A stretch of 18,705 bases of DNA from an uncultured bacterium (GTDB lineage Bacteria > Bacteroidota > Bacteroidia > Bacteroidales > CAIWKO01), in assembly GCA_903916135.1 (NCBI GenBank), contig CAIWVT010000145.1:1-18705 (forward strand), read 5' to 3'. This document shows positions 1 to 7,185 of this stretch, one piece after another (the first letter of the stretch is position 1; every line of letters begins with the position of its first letter). A program made the translations under genes and the position numbers. A model generated the notes under the pieces. The model had not been told where the DNA came from. It searched no databases and was given only the letters and a program-made list of their open reading frames with translations.

Positions 1-25
1 ATTAGTGCTTGATATTTTTTTTCTG

Positions 26-33
26 CAAATTTA
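26..33 (-). promoter_or_regulatory. Candidate -7 promoter element for a gene left of the window
   Basis: Read on the minus strand this is TAAATTTG, an exact match to the Bacteroidota -7 consensus TAnnTTTG, followed by CAG and an A-run. The same arrangement (TAATTTTGCAG then A-run) precedes mntP at 11837-11830. I see no good TTTG -33 box 19-21 bp upstream. It would drive a divergent gene outside the window, so the call rests on the motif alone. Confidence 0.3.
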
Positions 34-167
34 AAAGATTTTTTGAATATAGAATGATTTTTTTTTAAAATTTTTTTTTTGGAGAAGGTTTTGACTGCAA
101 ACTCCGACTGAAATCGGGACTATAATAGAGAGGTGGGAAGTTGCAAATATCGCGTAACTGGGCTGCA

Positions 168-200
168 ATTCATCTGATGACTTTGAGTCATTTGATGAAT
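168..200. repeat. 33-bp hairpin repeat, 15-3-15 architecture (copy 1)
   Basis: The arm ATTCATCTGATGACT, a 3-base loop TTG and the arm AGTCATTTGATGAAT form an inverted repeat with two mismatched positions of 15. The core GACT-TTG-AGTC is shared with the elements at 225-257 and 2080-2112, which have identical arm and loop lengths. No T-run follows directly, so it does not look like a simple terminator. Confidence 0.75.
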
Positions 201-224
201 AAAAAAATGACGGAGTTGGGTTTT

Positions 225-257
225 AGTCGGGGCGCGACTTGGAGTCGCACTCCGACT
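225..257. repeat. 33-bp hairpin repeat, 15-3-15 architecture (copy 2)
   Basis: The arm AGTCGGGGCGCGACT, loop TGG and arm AGTCGCACTCCGACT pair over 15 positions, with one G-T wobble and one mismatch. The outer arm bases differ completely from copy 1 (168-200), yet pairing and the GACT-loop-AGTC core are kept. It lies 25 bp after copy 1. Confidence 0.75.
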
Positions 258-326
258 TGTGACAGCTATGTTTTTTTGTTTGTTAAAATATTTTTTATTG
301 TTTTTATGAAAGTGATTTAAAAGTAG

Positions 327-334
327 TATATTTG
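327..334 (+). promoter_or_regulatory. Candidate -7 promoter element (TATATTTG) of the leader or ncRNA
   Basis: TATATTTG matches the Bacteroidota -7 consensus TAnnTTTG exactly and is followed by CAAC. A convincing TTTG -33 box is missing; the nearest candidate is a T-run ending TATG at 305-308. Transcription would start near 341 and run through the structured region 388-553 toward the lipoprotein gene at 606. Confidence 0.45.
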
Positions 335-387
335 CAACGCGAAATTTGGGAAAATTCCGCTTCGTTCTTTACAACATAAGAAATTTA

Positions 388-553
388 AGAAAAAGCGTTA
401 GCTTTTATTCCGGATTCTGAAAACTGAGAAATTTCAATACACCAAGGATAATAAGTAAGACGCTCACGCCAAAGGCGTGGGCTAAACTTATTTGGTGTAT
501 AGGTATCTCAGTGCCTCAGAATCGGATATGGTTATAGTTCCACGCTTTTTTTA
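388..553 (+). ncRNA. Candidate structured RNA of six coaxial helices (6S-like rod or cis leader)
   Basis: Six nested helices can be drawn by hand: 390-398 with 542-550 (9 bp closing stem), 413-420 with 516-523 (8 bp, extendable by 3 bp past a bulged G), 423-429 with 506-512 (7 bp), 437-443 with 494-500 (7 bp), 450-456 with 486-492 (7 bp), and an apical 462-470 with 474-482 (9 bp, one G-U, AAA loop). They are separated by small internal loops and none conflict. The 3' side of the closing stem runs into seven T's, as in an intrinsic terminator, and a TAnnTTTG element sits at 327-334, so the plus strand is favoured. The long unbranched rod of about 165-210 nt resembles 6S RNA in outline. A cis-acting leader of the FISUMP gene is the other reading. 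The family is not identified. Confidence 0.6.
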
Positions 554-605
554 TTTAATACTAACCACTTCGTTTGGGACTGCGGGGTAATAAATAAAAA
601 GAAAT

Positions 606-1631
606 ATGAAAAAGAAAAATTGTATTTATGTATTAACAATCGTTGCTGCATTTTTAATGCTTACAACAAATTGCAAGAAGAAAAGCAAAGATAATGGACC
701 CGATAATCCTGCGGTTCCAATATTGACTACTTCTGCTGTGACAATTAGAACCCAATCAATGATAATTTGTGGTGGCAATATCACAAGCGATGGTTGGGCA
801 TCAATATTTGAACGTGGGTTATGTTGGAGCACACATACAGCTCCTTCAATTACTGATAATAAAAAAATTAATGGAACAGGAGCAGGAAATTTTGTTGATT
901 CTATTTCAGGACTGACAATAAATACCACATATTATGTAAGAGCTTACGCTACAAATAATATTGGAACTGCTTATGGCAATGAAGTTCAATTCTGTTTATG
1001 GTTAAACCAAGCTGGGCCTCAGATTACGGATTTTGATGGCAATATATATAATACAGTTAAAATTGGTGGTCAAACTTGGATGAAAGAAAATCTAAAGGTA
1101 ACTCACTATAGAAATGGCGACTTGATTCCAAACATTACAGATGCCACTCAGTGGAGTAATTTAACAGCAGGTGCATATTGTAATTATCTAAACTCAACTG
1201 ATAATGATACAATTTCTACTTATGGGCATTTGTATAATTGGTATTCAGTTAATGATAGTCGTAAAATTGCTCCTATAGGTTGGCATATCCCTAGTGATAA
1301 TGAATGGGCTGCATTGGAAACTTATCTTGGCGGACCTATCAATCCTGTTGGTGGTAAGATGAAGGAAACTGGAATAATTCATTGGGCAAGTCCTAATGCT
1401 GGAGCGGATAATAGTAGTGGATTTAGCGGACTACCTGGTGGTTCTCGTAGTTTATGGGGCAGTTCATATTATGGTTATATTGGAATTATGGGGTATTGGT
1501 GGTCAGCTAATGAATCATCTACTGATCCATTAAAAGCAAATATGAGGGTTTTATATAACGATATCAGTTCCTTCGGTAGAGATTCTGGGCATAAAGTTGA
1601 TGGGTATTCGGTACGTTGTGTTATGGACTAA
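606..1631 (+). CDS. FISUMP-domain lipoprotein
   Basis: A 341-aa predicted lipoprotein. A hydrophobic signal (residues 4-20) leads to a lipobox LTTNC with Cys23 as the lipidation site, followed by a lysine-rich tether. Residues about 37-128 form a fibronectin-III-like module (the RGLCWST ... TTYYVRAYATNNIG pattern common in Bacteroidota surface proteins). Residues about 141-340 match the Fibrobacter succinogenes major paralogous (FISUMP) domain: TDFDGNIYNTVKIGGQTWM at its start, then HLYNWYSV, GWHIPSDNEW, GYWWSANE and a terminal YSVRCVMD. The FISUMP role is not established; proteins of this type are cell-envelope proteins. The ATG at 606 is supported by the signal peptide directly after it. 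It is monocistronic, lying behind a candidate structured RNA and followed by a terminator at 1763-1796. Confidence 0.92.
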   Translation: MKKKNCIYVLTIVAAFLMLTTNCKKKSKDNGPDNPAVPILTTSAVTIRTQSMIICGGNITSDGWASIFERGLCWSTHTAPSITDNKKINGTGAGNFVDSISGLTINTTYYVRAYATNNIGTAYGNEVQFCLWLNQAGPQITDFDGNIYNTVKIGGQTWMKENLKVTHYRNGDLIPNITDATQWSNLTAGAYCNYLNSTDNDTISTYGHLYNWYSVNDSRKIAPIGWHIPSDNEWAALETYLGGPINPVGGKMKETGIIHWASPNAGADNSSGFSGLPGGSRSLWGSSYYGYIGIMGYWWSANESSTDPLKANMRVLYNDISSFGRDSGHKVDGYSVRCVMD

Positions 1632-1762
1632 AATATTTTTGGTCGGTAAATTCGGGAACAGATAATGAAATTCCCCTTTCGGCGGCAGGCTCTGCCTCCG
1701 TCGGAAATATCAAAAAAGGTTGTGCCTTTTAATAAGATTTTCTAAACCGCACAACAAACAAC

Positions 1763-1796
1763 AAAAGGCTTGCTCCATATCGAGGCAAGCCTTTTT
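1763..1796 (+). terminator. Intrinsic terminator after the FISUMP lipoprotein gene
   Basis: The stem AAAAGGCTTGC pairs with GCAAGCCTTTT across a loop of about 11 bases and ends in a T-run. It lies about 130 bp after the FISUMP stop codon and before the next plus-strand gene. Confidence 0.8.
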
Positions 1797-1808
1797 CAAT
1801 TTAAAAAA

Positions 1809-2020
1809 CCTTAGTAGAAATGAACGACATAAAGCACCCCCAACCTTCTCACCTTATTAAATTCTATCAAAAAAACGTTGATTGTAAAAGAAGGTAATAA
1901 GGTTGATTTCTGTTTTTGTTTGGCATTTCTACTAAGGTGGAGGAAATAAAAAAAGAAGGTTTAGAAGGTAAGGCAGGTTGATTGTTTAGCCTTTCTACTA
2001 AGGTGGAGGAAGAAGGCAGA
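1809..2020. repeat. Inverted plus direct repeat cluster (CTACTAAGGTGGAGGAA family)
   Basis: TTTCTACTAAGGTGGAGGAA occurs at 1926-1945 and again at 1992-2011, 66 bp apart. Each copy is preceded by a GGTTGATT...GTTT stretch and followed by AGAAGG-rich sequence. The exact reverse complement of 1924-1937 (CCTTAGTAGAAATG) is at 1809-1822, and the inner segments around 1842-1859 and 1889-1903 (ACCTTATTA and TAATAAGGT) are also inverted. The unit therefore exists as one inverted and two direct copies. No coding or transposase signal is associated with it. Confidence 0.7.
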
Positions 2021-2026
2021 AGGTTT

Positions 2027-2061
2027 ATCAGTAATCAGTTATCAATTATCAGTAATCAATT
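2027..2061. repeat. 21-bp direct repeat, two copies
   Basis: ATCAGTAATCA starts at 2027 and again at 2048, giving a 21-bp period; the second copy is shorter. The unit is AT-rich. The period equals that of the two large arrays near 10 kb, although the sequence differs. Confidence 0.5.
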
Positions 2062-2079
2062 AAGAGGTTAGGGTTGGAT

Positions 2080-2112
2080 AGTCATCAGATGACTTGGAGT
2101 CATCAGATGACT
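2080..2112. repeat. 33-bp hairpin repeat, 15-3-15 architecture (copy 3)
   Basis: AGTCATCAGATGACT, then TGG, then the identical AGTCATCAGATGACT. Each 15-mer is itself palindromic except at its central base, so the element is both an 18-bp direct repeat and a hairpin of 15-bp arms. Arm length, loop length and the GACT-loop-AGTC core equal those at 168-200 and 225-257. Confidence 0.75.
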
Positions 2113-2207
2113 GTGCCAAGAAAGGAAGAAGGTTTCATTTTTGGGATTTGAGTGGTAGTTGAAAAGGGGGCGTTGGTGGGTGAAAAGTGGGAAATTGTAG
2201 ATTTTAT

Positions 2208-2238
2208 TTTGTCGGGTCGGGAGAAATGTTTACTATTG
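2208..2238 (+). promoter_or_regulatory. Bacteroidota-type promoter of the M16C peptidase gene
   Basis: TTTG at 2208-2211, a 19-bp spacer, then TACTATTG at 2231-2238 (one mismatch to TAnnTTTG). Spacing fits the published Bacteroidota consensus of 19-21 bp. The predicted transcript start lies near 2245, leaving a leader of roughly 35 nt before the ATG at 2281. Confidence 0.55.
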
Positions 2239-2280
2239 TTGTCGAATTTGAATAATGTTGCATTTAAAAACTAATTAGAA

Positions 2281-5256
2281 ATGAGAAAACGAGTATTAAT
2301 TTTAAGCCTGAGCATTTTATGCTTGAGAAGTATTATGGGATTTGGACAAGGAACGACACACGGTTTTAGACTGATTGAGAAACGATTCGTGAAGGAGGTG
2401 AACGCGGATTGTTATTATTATGAACATGTGAAAAGCGGGGCGCGACTGCTGAAGATAGCGTCGGCGGACGAGAACAAGACGTTTGGCATTGCGTTTAAGA
2501 CGGTGCCGTATTCGGATAACGGTGTGGCGCATATTATGGAGCATTCGGTGTTGAACGGTTCGACGAATTTTCCGGTGAAAAGCCCGTTTGATGTGTTGAT
2601 GAAGGGTTCGCTGAAGACGTTTATTAATGCGTTTACGTCGAAGGATTTTACGATGTATCCATGCGCGAGTATGAACGATAAGGATTATTTTAATTTGATG
2701 CATGTGTATATGGATGCGGTTTTTCATCCGCTGATTTATACGGATAAAAGGATTTTGAAGCAGGAGGGTTGGCATTATGAGGCGATGGATAAGGATGCAG
2801 CGATTACGTATAAGGGGGTGGTGTATAATGAGATGAAGGGTGCATATTCGAGTCCAACGCGGGAGTTGTCGTATCAGATTTATAAGAATTTGTTTCCCGA
2901 GAGTATGTATGGATGGGAGTCGGGAGGGTATCCGACGGCGATTCCGACGTTGACGTACGATGAGTTTATAAAGTTTCATCAGAAGTTTTATGTGCCTGAG
3001 AATTCGTATATTTTTCTGTATGGAAATGCGGATATGGATAAGGAGTTGGAGTTTTTGGACACCGAATATTTGTCGCAATATACAAAAGCAGGAAACAGAG
3101 CGGTGATTGAGGATCAGAAGGCGTTTGGGGCAATGAAGAATGTTACGGAGTTTTATCCGATTTTGGATGGAGCGGATATGAAGGGACAGACGTATTTGTC
3201 GTTGGATTTTGTGGCAGGACATAATACGGATATGGAGTTGGGGATGGCGTTGGATATTGTTTGTGATGTGTTGTTTAATCAAGATAATGCACCGGTTAGG
3301 TTAGCGTTGGAGAAGGCAGGCGTGGGGAAGGATGTGAATGCGGGGACTTCAAATTTTAAGCAGAATGTGATTACGATAAATGTGCAGAATGCGAATCCTG
3401 AGGATAAACAGAAATTCTATGATGTGGTGATGAGTACGCTGAAGGAAGTTTGCGCGAAAGGGATAGATATGAAAGAGGTGCAGGGGATTTTGAATCGGAC
3501 AGAGTTTCAACTTAGGGAAGGGAATGATGCGCAAAAGGGGATAAGTTATATGCAGCAGATAGAGCCGGGATGGTTTTTTGCGGATGATCCGTTTTTGAAT
3601 TTGGAATATGAAAAGACGTTGACGAAGTTTAAAGCGGCGTTGAAAGGGAAGTATTTGGAGGGAATCGTGATGAAATATTTTGTAGAGAATCCTCATGCGT
3701 TGCTGATTTCGATGGAGCCGAAAGTGGGCTTGGATAAGGAAAAGAATGCGAAGCAAGCTGCGGAGTTGGCAGCGTATAAAGGGAAACTGACACCAACGGA
3801 AGTTGACAATTTGGTGAAGGAAACGAATGAGTTGATAGCGTTTCAGAAAAGGGAAGATACGCCTGAGGCTTTGGCGACGATTCCGTTGCTGAAGTTGAGT
3901 GATGTGAATCCGAAAGCGGCATGGTTTGGTTGTGAAGAGAAACAAGCGGGAGGAACGAAGGTTTTGTTTCATGATGAGTTTACGAATAACATTGTTTATA
4001 CGGATATGTTTTTTGATTTGCATGTGTTGCCGACGGAGTTGTTGCCCTACGCGTCGTTGTTGACGAATGTGCTGACGTCTTTAGATACGAAGAATTATAC
4101 GTACGGGGAATTGAATCGGGAGTTGAACACGAATACGGGAGGATTCTATACGAATTTGGATAGTTATTTGGAAAATCAGGATGACAGTAAGATGATTGCG
4201 AAGTTTACGGTTACATCCAAGGTGATGAACAGTTCGTTGGATAAGATGTATGAGTTGGCGGCAGAGATTTTGAATACTACGAATTATATGGATACGGCGA
4301 GATTGAAGTCTATTTTGGTGCGTCATCAGTCGCAGTTAGATGCGTCGGTGAAACGCGATGGGAGAGGGGTTGCGACGAATCGGTTGACTTCGTATTTTAC
4401 GAATAAAGGTATGTTTACGGAATTGACAAGCGGGTTGGAGTATTTTTGGTTTGTGAGCAAATTGGTGAAGGATTTTGATAAGAATTCGCAGGAAGTGGTG
4501 GAAAATTTGAAGAAGACGGCGGCTTTGTTGTTTACTAAGGATAATATGATGTTGGCAACGACCTGCAGCAAGGCGGATGTGGATAAGTTTATTACTTCGA
4601 GCACGGGTTTCGGCAAGAAGTTGGCTTCGACCAAACCTGTGTTGAATTCGTGGAAATTTGCGTTGGAGAAAAAGAATGAGGGGATACTGACGACCTCGAA
4701 GGTGCAATATGTGATAGATGGTTATGATTTCAAGAAGTTGGGTTATGCATGGAATGGAAAGATGCGGGTGTTGAACCAAATTATGTCGCGGGAATGGTTG
4801 ACGAATCAGATACGGGTGATAGGTGGCGCGTATGGCGGATATTCTTCGATTTCGCCAAGCGGGATACTTACGTTTGGTTCGTATAGGGATCCGAATTTGA
4901 AAGCGACGATAGACAATTATAATGCTACACCTGATTATCTAACGAAGTTTAATGCGGACGATAATGCGATGACACGTTTTATATTGGGCACGATTTCGGG
5001 GATAGATATGCCTACCACGCCGCAACAAAAAGGGGATAATGCTGTTTCGTATTATTTTGCAAAGCGTACGTTTGCTGATGTGCAGAAAGACCGCGATGAT
5101 ATTTTAGCTACGAAGGTGGCAGATATCAATGGTTTTGCGAAGATGGTGAAAGATGTGTTGGAGCAAAAGGCGATATGTGTGTATGGCAATAAGGATAAAA
5201 TTAATGCGGAGAAGGAGAGTTTTAGTAAGTTGATAGAGCTTGGTTTGCCTAAATAG
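2281..5256 (+). CDS. Secreted M16C zinc metallopeptidase, presequence-protease (PreP/Cym1) type
   Basis: A 991-aa protein with an N-terminal Sec-type signal (about residues 1-22). The inverted zinc motif HxxEH is His84-Ile-Met-Glu87-His88, and the distal zinc ligand is Glu184 in GVVYNEMKG, exactly 100 residues after the first His, as in PreP. A helical linker of about 485-540 joins the two halves. The C-terminal half keeps Arg845 and Tyr851 (NQIRVIGGAYG), the pair that completes the PreP active site. Size and architecture match the whole M16C family, whose members degrade peptides inside a closed two-half chamber. The signal peptide suggests it clears peptides in the periplasm; this is inferred. 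It is monocistronic with its own promoter and a shared downstream terminator. Codons are strongly G/T-ending (TTG, GCG, ACG, AAG). Confidence 0.93.
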   Translation: MRKRVLILSLSILCLRSIMGFGQGTTHGFRLIEKRFVKEVNADCYYYEHVKSGARLLKIASADENKTFGIAFKTVPYSDNGVAHIMEHSVLNGSTNFPVKSPFDVLMKGSLKTFINAFTSKDFTMYPCASMNDKDYFNLMHVYMDAVFHPLIYTDKRILKQEGWHYEAMDKDAAITYKGVVYNEMKGAYSSPTRELSYQIYKNLFPESMYGWESGGYPTAIPTLTYDEFIKFHQKFYVPENSYIFLYGNADMDKELEFLDTEYLSQYTKAGNRAVIEDQKAFGAMKNVTEFYPILDGADMKGQTYLSLDFVAGHNTDMELGMALDIVCDVLFNQDNAPVRLALEKAGVGKDVNAGTSNFKQNVITINVQNANPEDKQKFYDVVMSTLKEVCAKGIDMKEVQGILNRTEFQLREGNDAQKGISYMQQIEPGWFFADDPFLNLEYEKTLTKFKAALKGKYLEGIVMKYFVENPHALLISMEPKVGLDKEKNAKQAAELAAYKGKLTPTEVDNLVKETNELIAFQKREDTPEALATIPLLKLSDVNPKAAWFGCEEKQAGGTKVLFHDEFTNNIVYTDMFFDLHVLPTELLPYASLLTNVLTSLDTKNYTYGELNRELNTNTGGFYTNLDSYLENQDDSKMIAKFTVTSKVMNSSLDKMYELAAEILNTTNYMDTARLKSILVRHQSQLDASVKRDGRGVATNRLTSYFTNKGMFTELTSGLEYFWFVSKLVKDFDKNSQEVVENLKKTAALLFTKDNMMLATTCSKADVDKFITSSTGFGKKLASTKPVLNSWKFALEKKNEGILTTSKVQYVIDGYDFKKLGYAWNGKMRVLNQIMSREWLTNQIRVIGGAYGGYSSISPSGILTFGSYRDPNLKATIDNYNATPDYLTKFNADDNAMTRFILGTISGIDMPTTPQQKGDNAVSYYFAKRTFADVQKDRDDILATKVADINGFAKMVKDVLEQKAICVYGNKDKINAEKESFSKLIELGLPK

Positions 5257-5257
5257 G

Positions 5258-5345
5258 CATTTGCTTCGCGTCATTAATGGTCATTTGCTTCGCGTCATTT
5301 GTTGTCATTGGTCATTTGCTTCGCATTATTTGTTGTCATTAGGTC
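5258..5345. repeat. Degenerate direct repeats just after the M16C stop codon
   Basis: CATTTGCTTCGCGTCATT occurs at 5258-5275 and 5282-5299, with a degenerate third copy at 5313-5330 (CATTTGCTTCGCATTATT). TTGTTGTCATT spacers sit at about 5299-5309 and 5330-5340. The array starts 2 bp after the peptidase stop codon and stops before the shared terminator. No coding role is seen. Confidence 0.7.
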
Positions 5346-5375
5346 ATTTTTTGACATCAGTTGTCGATTTAAAAT

Positions 5376-5414
5376 AAAAAAAAGGGAAGTCGTTGAGTCG
5401 GCTTCCCTTTTTTT
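5376..5414. terminator. Bidirectional intrinsic terminator between convergent genes
   Basis: An A-run and GGGAAG (5376-5389) pair with CTTCCC and a T-run (5402-5414) around a short CG-containing loop. Both strands end in a T-run, so it can stop the plus-strand peptidase transcript and the minus-strand SUI1 cluster. It overlaps the SUI1 stop codon at 5413-5415. Confidence 0.85.
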
Positions 5415-5754
5415 ATCCACCTGCTTTTTTGGCTTTGTAGCCTTTGGCGAGGAGCATTTCGAGGATTTTGTCTCGCATGTCACCTTGGATGATGATTTCG
5501 TTATCTTTTGCTGAGCCGCCTGTGCCGCATTTTGTTTTCAGGAGTTTGGAGAGGGCTTCGAGGTCGTCTTGGGTTCCTATAAATCCTTTGATGATGGAAG
5601 CTGTTTTGCCGCCATGATGTTTCTTTTCGATAAAGATTCTGAGGTCTTGCTGTTGGGGAGGTAGGGTGGTGGGTTCGGATGGGTTGTCGTAGGTGTAGTC
5701 AAAATCGGGGTTGGTGGAATACACGGTTCCTATAAGGTTTTTCTTTTTCTGCAT
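5413..5754 (-). CDS. SUI1/eIF1-like translation factor (YciH family)
   Basis: A 113-aa basic protein. After an N-terminal MQKKKNLIGTVYST...FDY segment, a C-terminal SUI1 fold spans about residues 39-110: LRIFIEKKHHGGKTASIIKG, then the CGTGGSAK motif, EIIIQGD and a final KILEMLLAKGYKAKKAGG. Bacterial SUI1 proteins resemble eukaryotic eIF1 and are thought to act on ribosomal start-site selection. The frame is open 12 codons further upstream to an ATG at 5790, but the internal Met at 5754 is chosen because related proteins begin with a lysine-rich MxKKKN segment there. It lies 42 bp after the TPR-like lipoprotein gene on the same strand and is probably co-transcribed. Confidence 0.93.
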   Translation of the reverse strand: MQKKKNLIGTVYSTNPDFDYTYDNPSEPTTLPPQQQDLRIFIEKKHHGGKTASIIKGFIGTQDDLEALSKLLKTKCGTGGSAKDNEIIIQGDMRDKILEMLLAKGYKAKKAGG

Positions 5755-5796
5755 ATATGTGAAAGGTGTGTTTGTAAATTCTATACACATACAGGG

Positions 5797-7170
5797 TCAA
5801 AGTTTTTTTATTTTCCTCCAAGCGATTTTTTCTCTAGGGAAGATGATGTCGCTTTCTTTGAAACTTTTGTACCATGATTTGATTTTGTTTCGGAATGTAG
5901 GGGCTTTTTCGCCGATGAAGGTGGCGTTAATTTTTGATTTGAAGACTTCGATGGATAAATCTATGTTGTCGAGCGACCACAGCAGGAAGCCTTTGCTGAG
6001 GTAGAGGTTCAGGAGTTCGTTTTGGGGCGGATTGCGGTGGGCGAGTTTGTCGAGTTGTGATAATCCTTTTTCGGTGAGGTTGGTTTGTTGAAGTTTGAGG
6101 CAGTAAAAGGTGAGGTGTTGCTGGTACCATTCGGAGTTTAGGGGCAAGTCGGCGTAATCAATTTTTTGAAAGATGAGTTTGATAGCATCTGTCCGGCTGC
6201 TGCCTGTCCATAGCCATTCGATGTCATTTTCTGTGATGGCATTTGCCAAAGTAGTGATAAGGCGGTTAGCGGAATCTTTGAAGAAGGCGGTAGAACTATT
6301 GCTGATGAAACCTTCGTAGGCTTCGATGGTGTTCTGTTTGGCAACATCAGAAAAGTTTAGGCTGTCGGCTTTGAACATTTTAAGTTGTTGAATTTGGGCT
6401 TTGGCTTTCTCGGCGAGATAATCGTTGGGGAATTTATCAGCGAAAGCTTGGTAGGATGCTATGGTGGAGCAATGGTTGAAGATGTTTTCGCGGGCACTGC
6501 TCAACAGGGGTTCGTTGGGGTATCTTTTCTCTAAAGCATCATAGGTGAAGAAGTCTTTGCAGGATTTGAATAGGTCAACCATTTTCTCGTGTAATTGTTC
6601 GCTTTGTATTTGATAGGCTTTGTCAACGGTGATTTTGCTGAAGGAGAAACTATAATAGATGTCTATTGGCGATTGGTTTTCGGGGGTGAACTCTTCTTCG
6701 TTACCGTGTTTCTGCAACCAGGCTACTAAACCGTCTTTCCCGTAGGGTTCAATAGAATTTCTGAGGAGTTTGATGCCTAATTCGTTGTTGACGATGGAAC
6801 TTATTTTCAAGAAAGCATAAGAATCGCCCATGTTCAGGTTGAGGTAGCGGGAATTGTTTATCTCACTGATGTGGGCTTCCACTTCGGCGTTTTCGTGGTC
6901 GAGTTCAACGGCAAGGAAGGTCAACTTGTAGGTGAACTTATCTTTTTCGGTGATGACAACGGGCAAAGAGTTGTAAACGTATCCCCCCAACAATTGTTTG
7001 TCCACCAAAATGGTTTTTTTGCCTAAAGGTTCTTTGGTTTGATAGCCATACTTCTCGATGGCTTTGAAGAAATCACGAATTTCTTTTCCACAGGAAGTGG
7101 TGATGAAAAATAATATCAGCAAAAAAAAGAAAACAGTCGTAAATCGAAAGCAAATATTTTTATGCATCAT
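5797..7170 (-). CDS. TPR-like lipoprotein of unknown function
   Basis: A 457-aa protein beginning with two Met codons. A very hydrophobic signal (residues 11-23) ends in the lipobox ITTSC with Cys27 lipidated. Residues about 28-190 are a mixed alpha/beta region I do not recognise. From about 205 on, helical pairs rich in Tyr/Ala/Leu recur (RYPNEPLLSSARENIF, KFPNDYLAEKAKAQIQQL, then about 360-420), resembling outer-membrane-lipoprotein TPR repeats such as those of YbgF/BamD. A tryptophan- and lysine-rich tail closes the protein. The function is unknown; I infer an envelope scaffold. It sits 15 bp after the small lipoprotein gene (7186-7566) and 42 bp before the SUI1 gene, a likely operon. Confidence 0.85.
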   Translation of the reverse strand: MMHKNICFRFTTVFFFLLILFFITTSCGKEIRDFFKAIEKYGYQTKEPLGKKTILVDKQLLGGYVYNSLPVVITEKDKFTYKLTFLAVELDHENAEVEAHISEINNSRYLNLNMGDSYAFLKISSIVNNELGIKLLRNSIEPYGKDGLVAWLQKHGNEEEFTPENQSPIDIYYSFSFSKITVDKAYQIQSEQLHEKMVDLFKSCKDFFTYDALEKRYPNEPLLSSARENIFNHCSTIASYQAFADKFPNDYLAEKAKAQIQQLKMFKADSLNFSDVAKQNTIEAYEGFISNSSTAFFKDSANRLITTLANAITENDIEWLWTGSSRTDAIKLIFQKIDYADLPLNSEWYQQHLTFYCLKLQQTNLTEKGLSQLDKLAHRNPPQNELLNLYLSKGFLLWSLDNIDLSIEVFKSKINATFIGEKAPTFRNKIKSWYKSFKESDIIFPREKIAWRKIKKL

Positions 7171-7185
7171 TTTATATGTTTGGAA

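Larger units (their letters stand above)
1..605. other. 605-bp region without a protein gene
   Basis: I see no credible coding sequence here. The first 90 bases are T-rich homopolymer runs. The stretch contains a minus-strand promoter-like element (26-33), two 33-bp hairpin repeats (168-200 and 225-257), a plus-strand TAnnTTTG element (327-334), and a multi-helix RNA-like structure (388-553) ending in a T-run 53 bp before the FISUMP lipoprotein gene. Confidence 0.8.
1632..2280. other. 649-bp intergenic region rich in repeats and hairpins
   Basis: No protein gene is seen. In order it holds small GC hairpins around 1676-1730, an intrinsic terminator (1763-1796), an imperfect inverted and direct repeat cluster (1809-2020), a 21-bp direct repeat of ATCAGTAATCA-type sequence (2027-2061), a 33-bp hairpin repeat (2080-2112), and the promoter of the M16C peptidase gene (2208-2238). 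Confidence 0.8.

Noticed and set aside
388..553. tmRNA
   Set aside because: There is no tRNA-like acceptor end with CCA and no tag reading frame.
2317..4779. Several long minus-strand frames opposite the M16C gene
   Set aside because: They are antisense shadows caused by the G/T-ending codons of the peptidase; the products are rich in Arg, His, Ile and Leu without any domain.
5299..5514. 71-codon plus-strand frame after the peptidase gene
   Set aside because: It crosses the terminator hairpin and the antisense of the SUI1 gene and has no recognisable domain.
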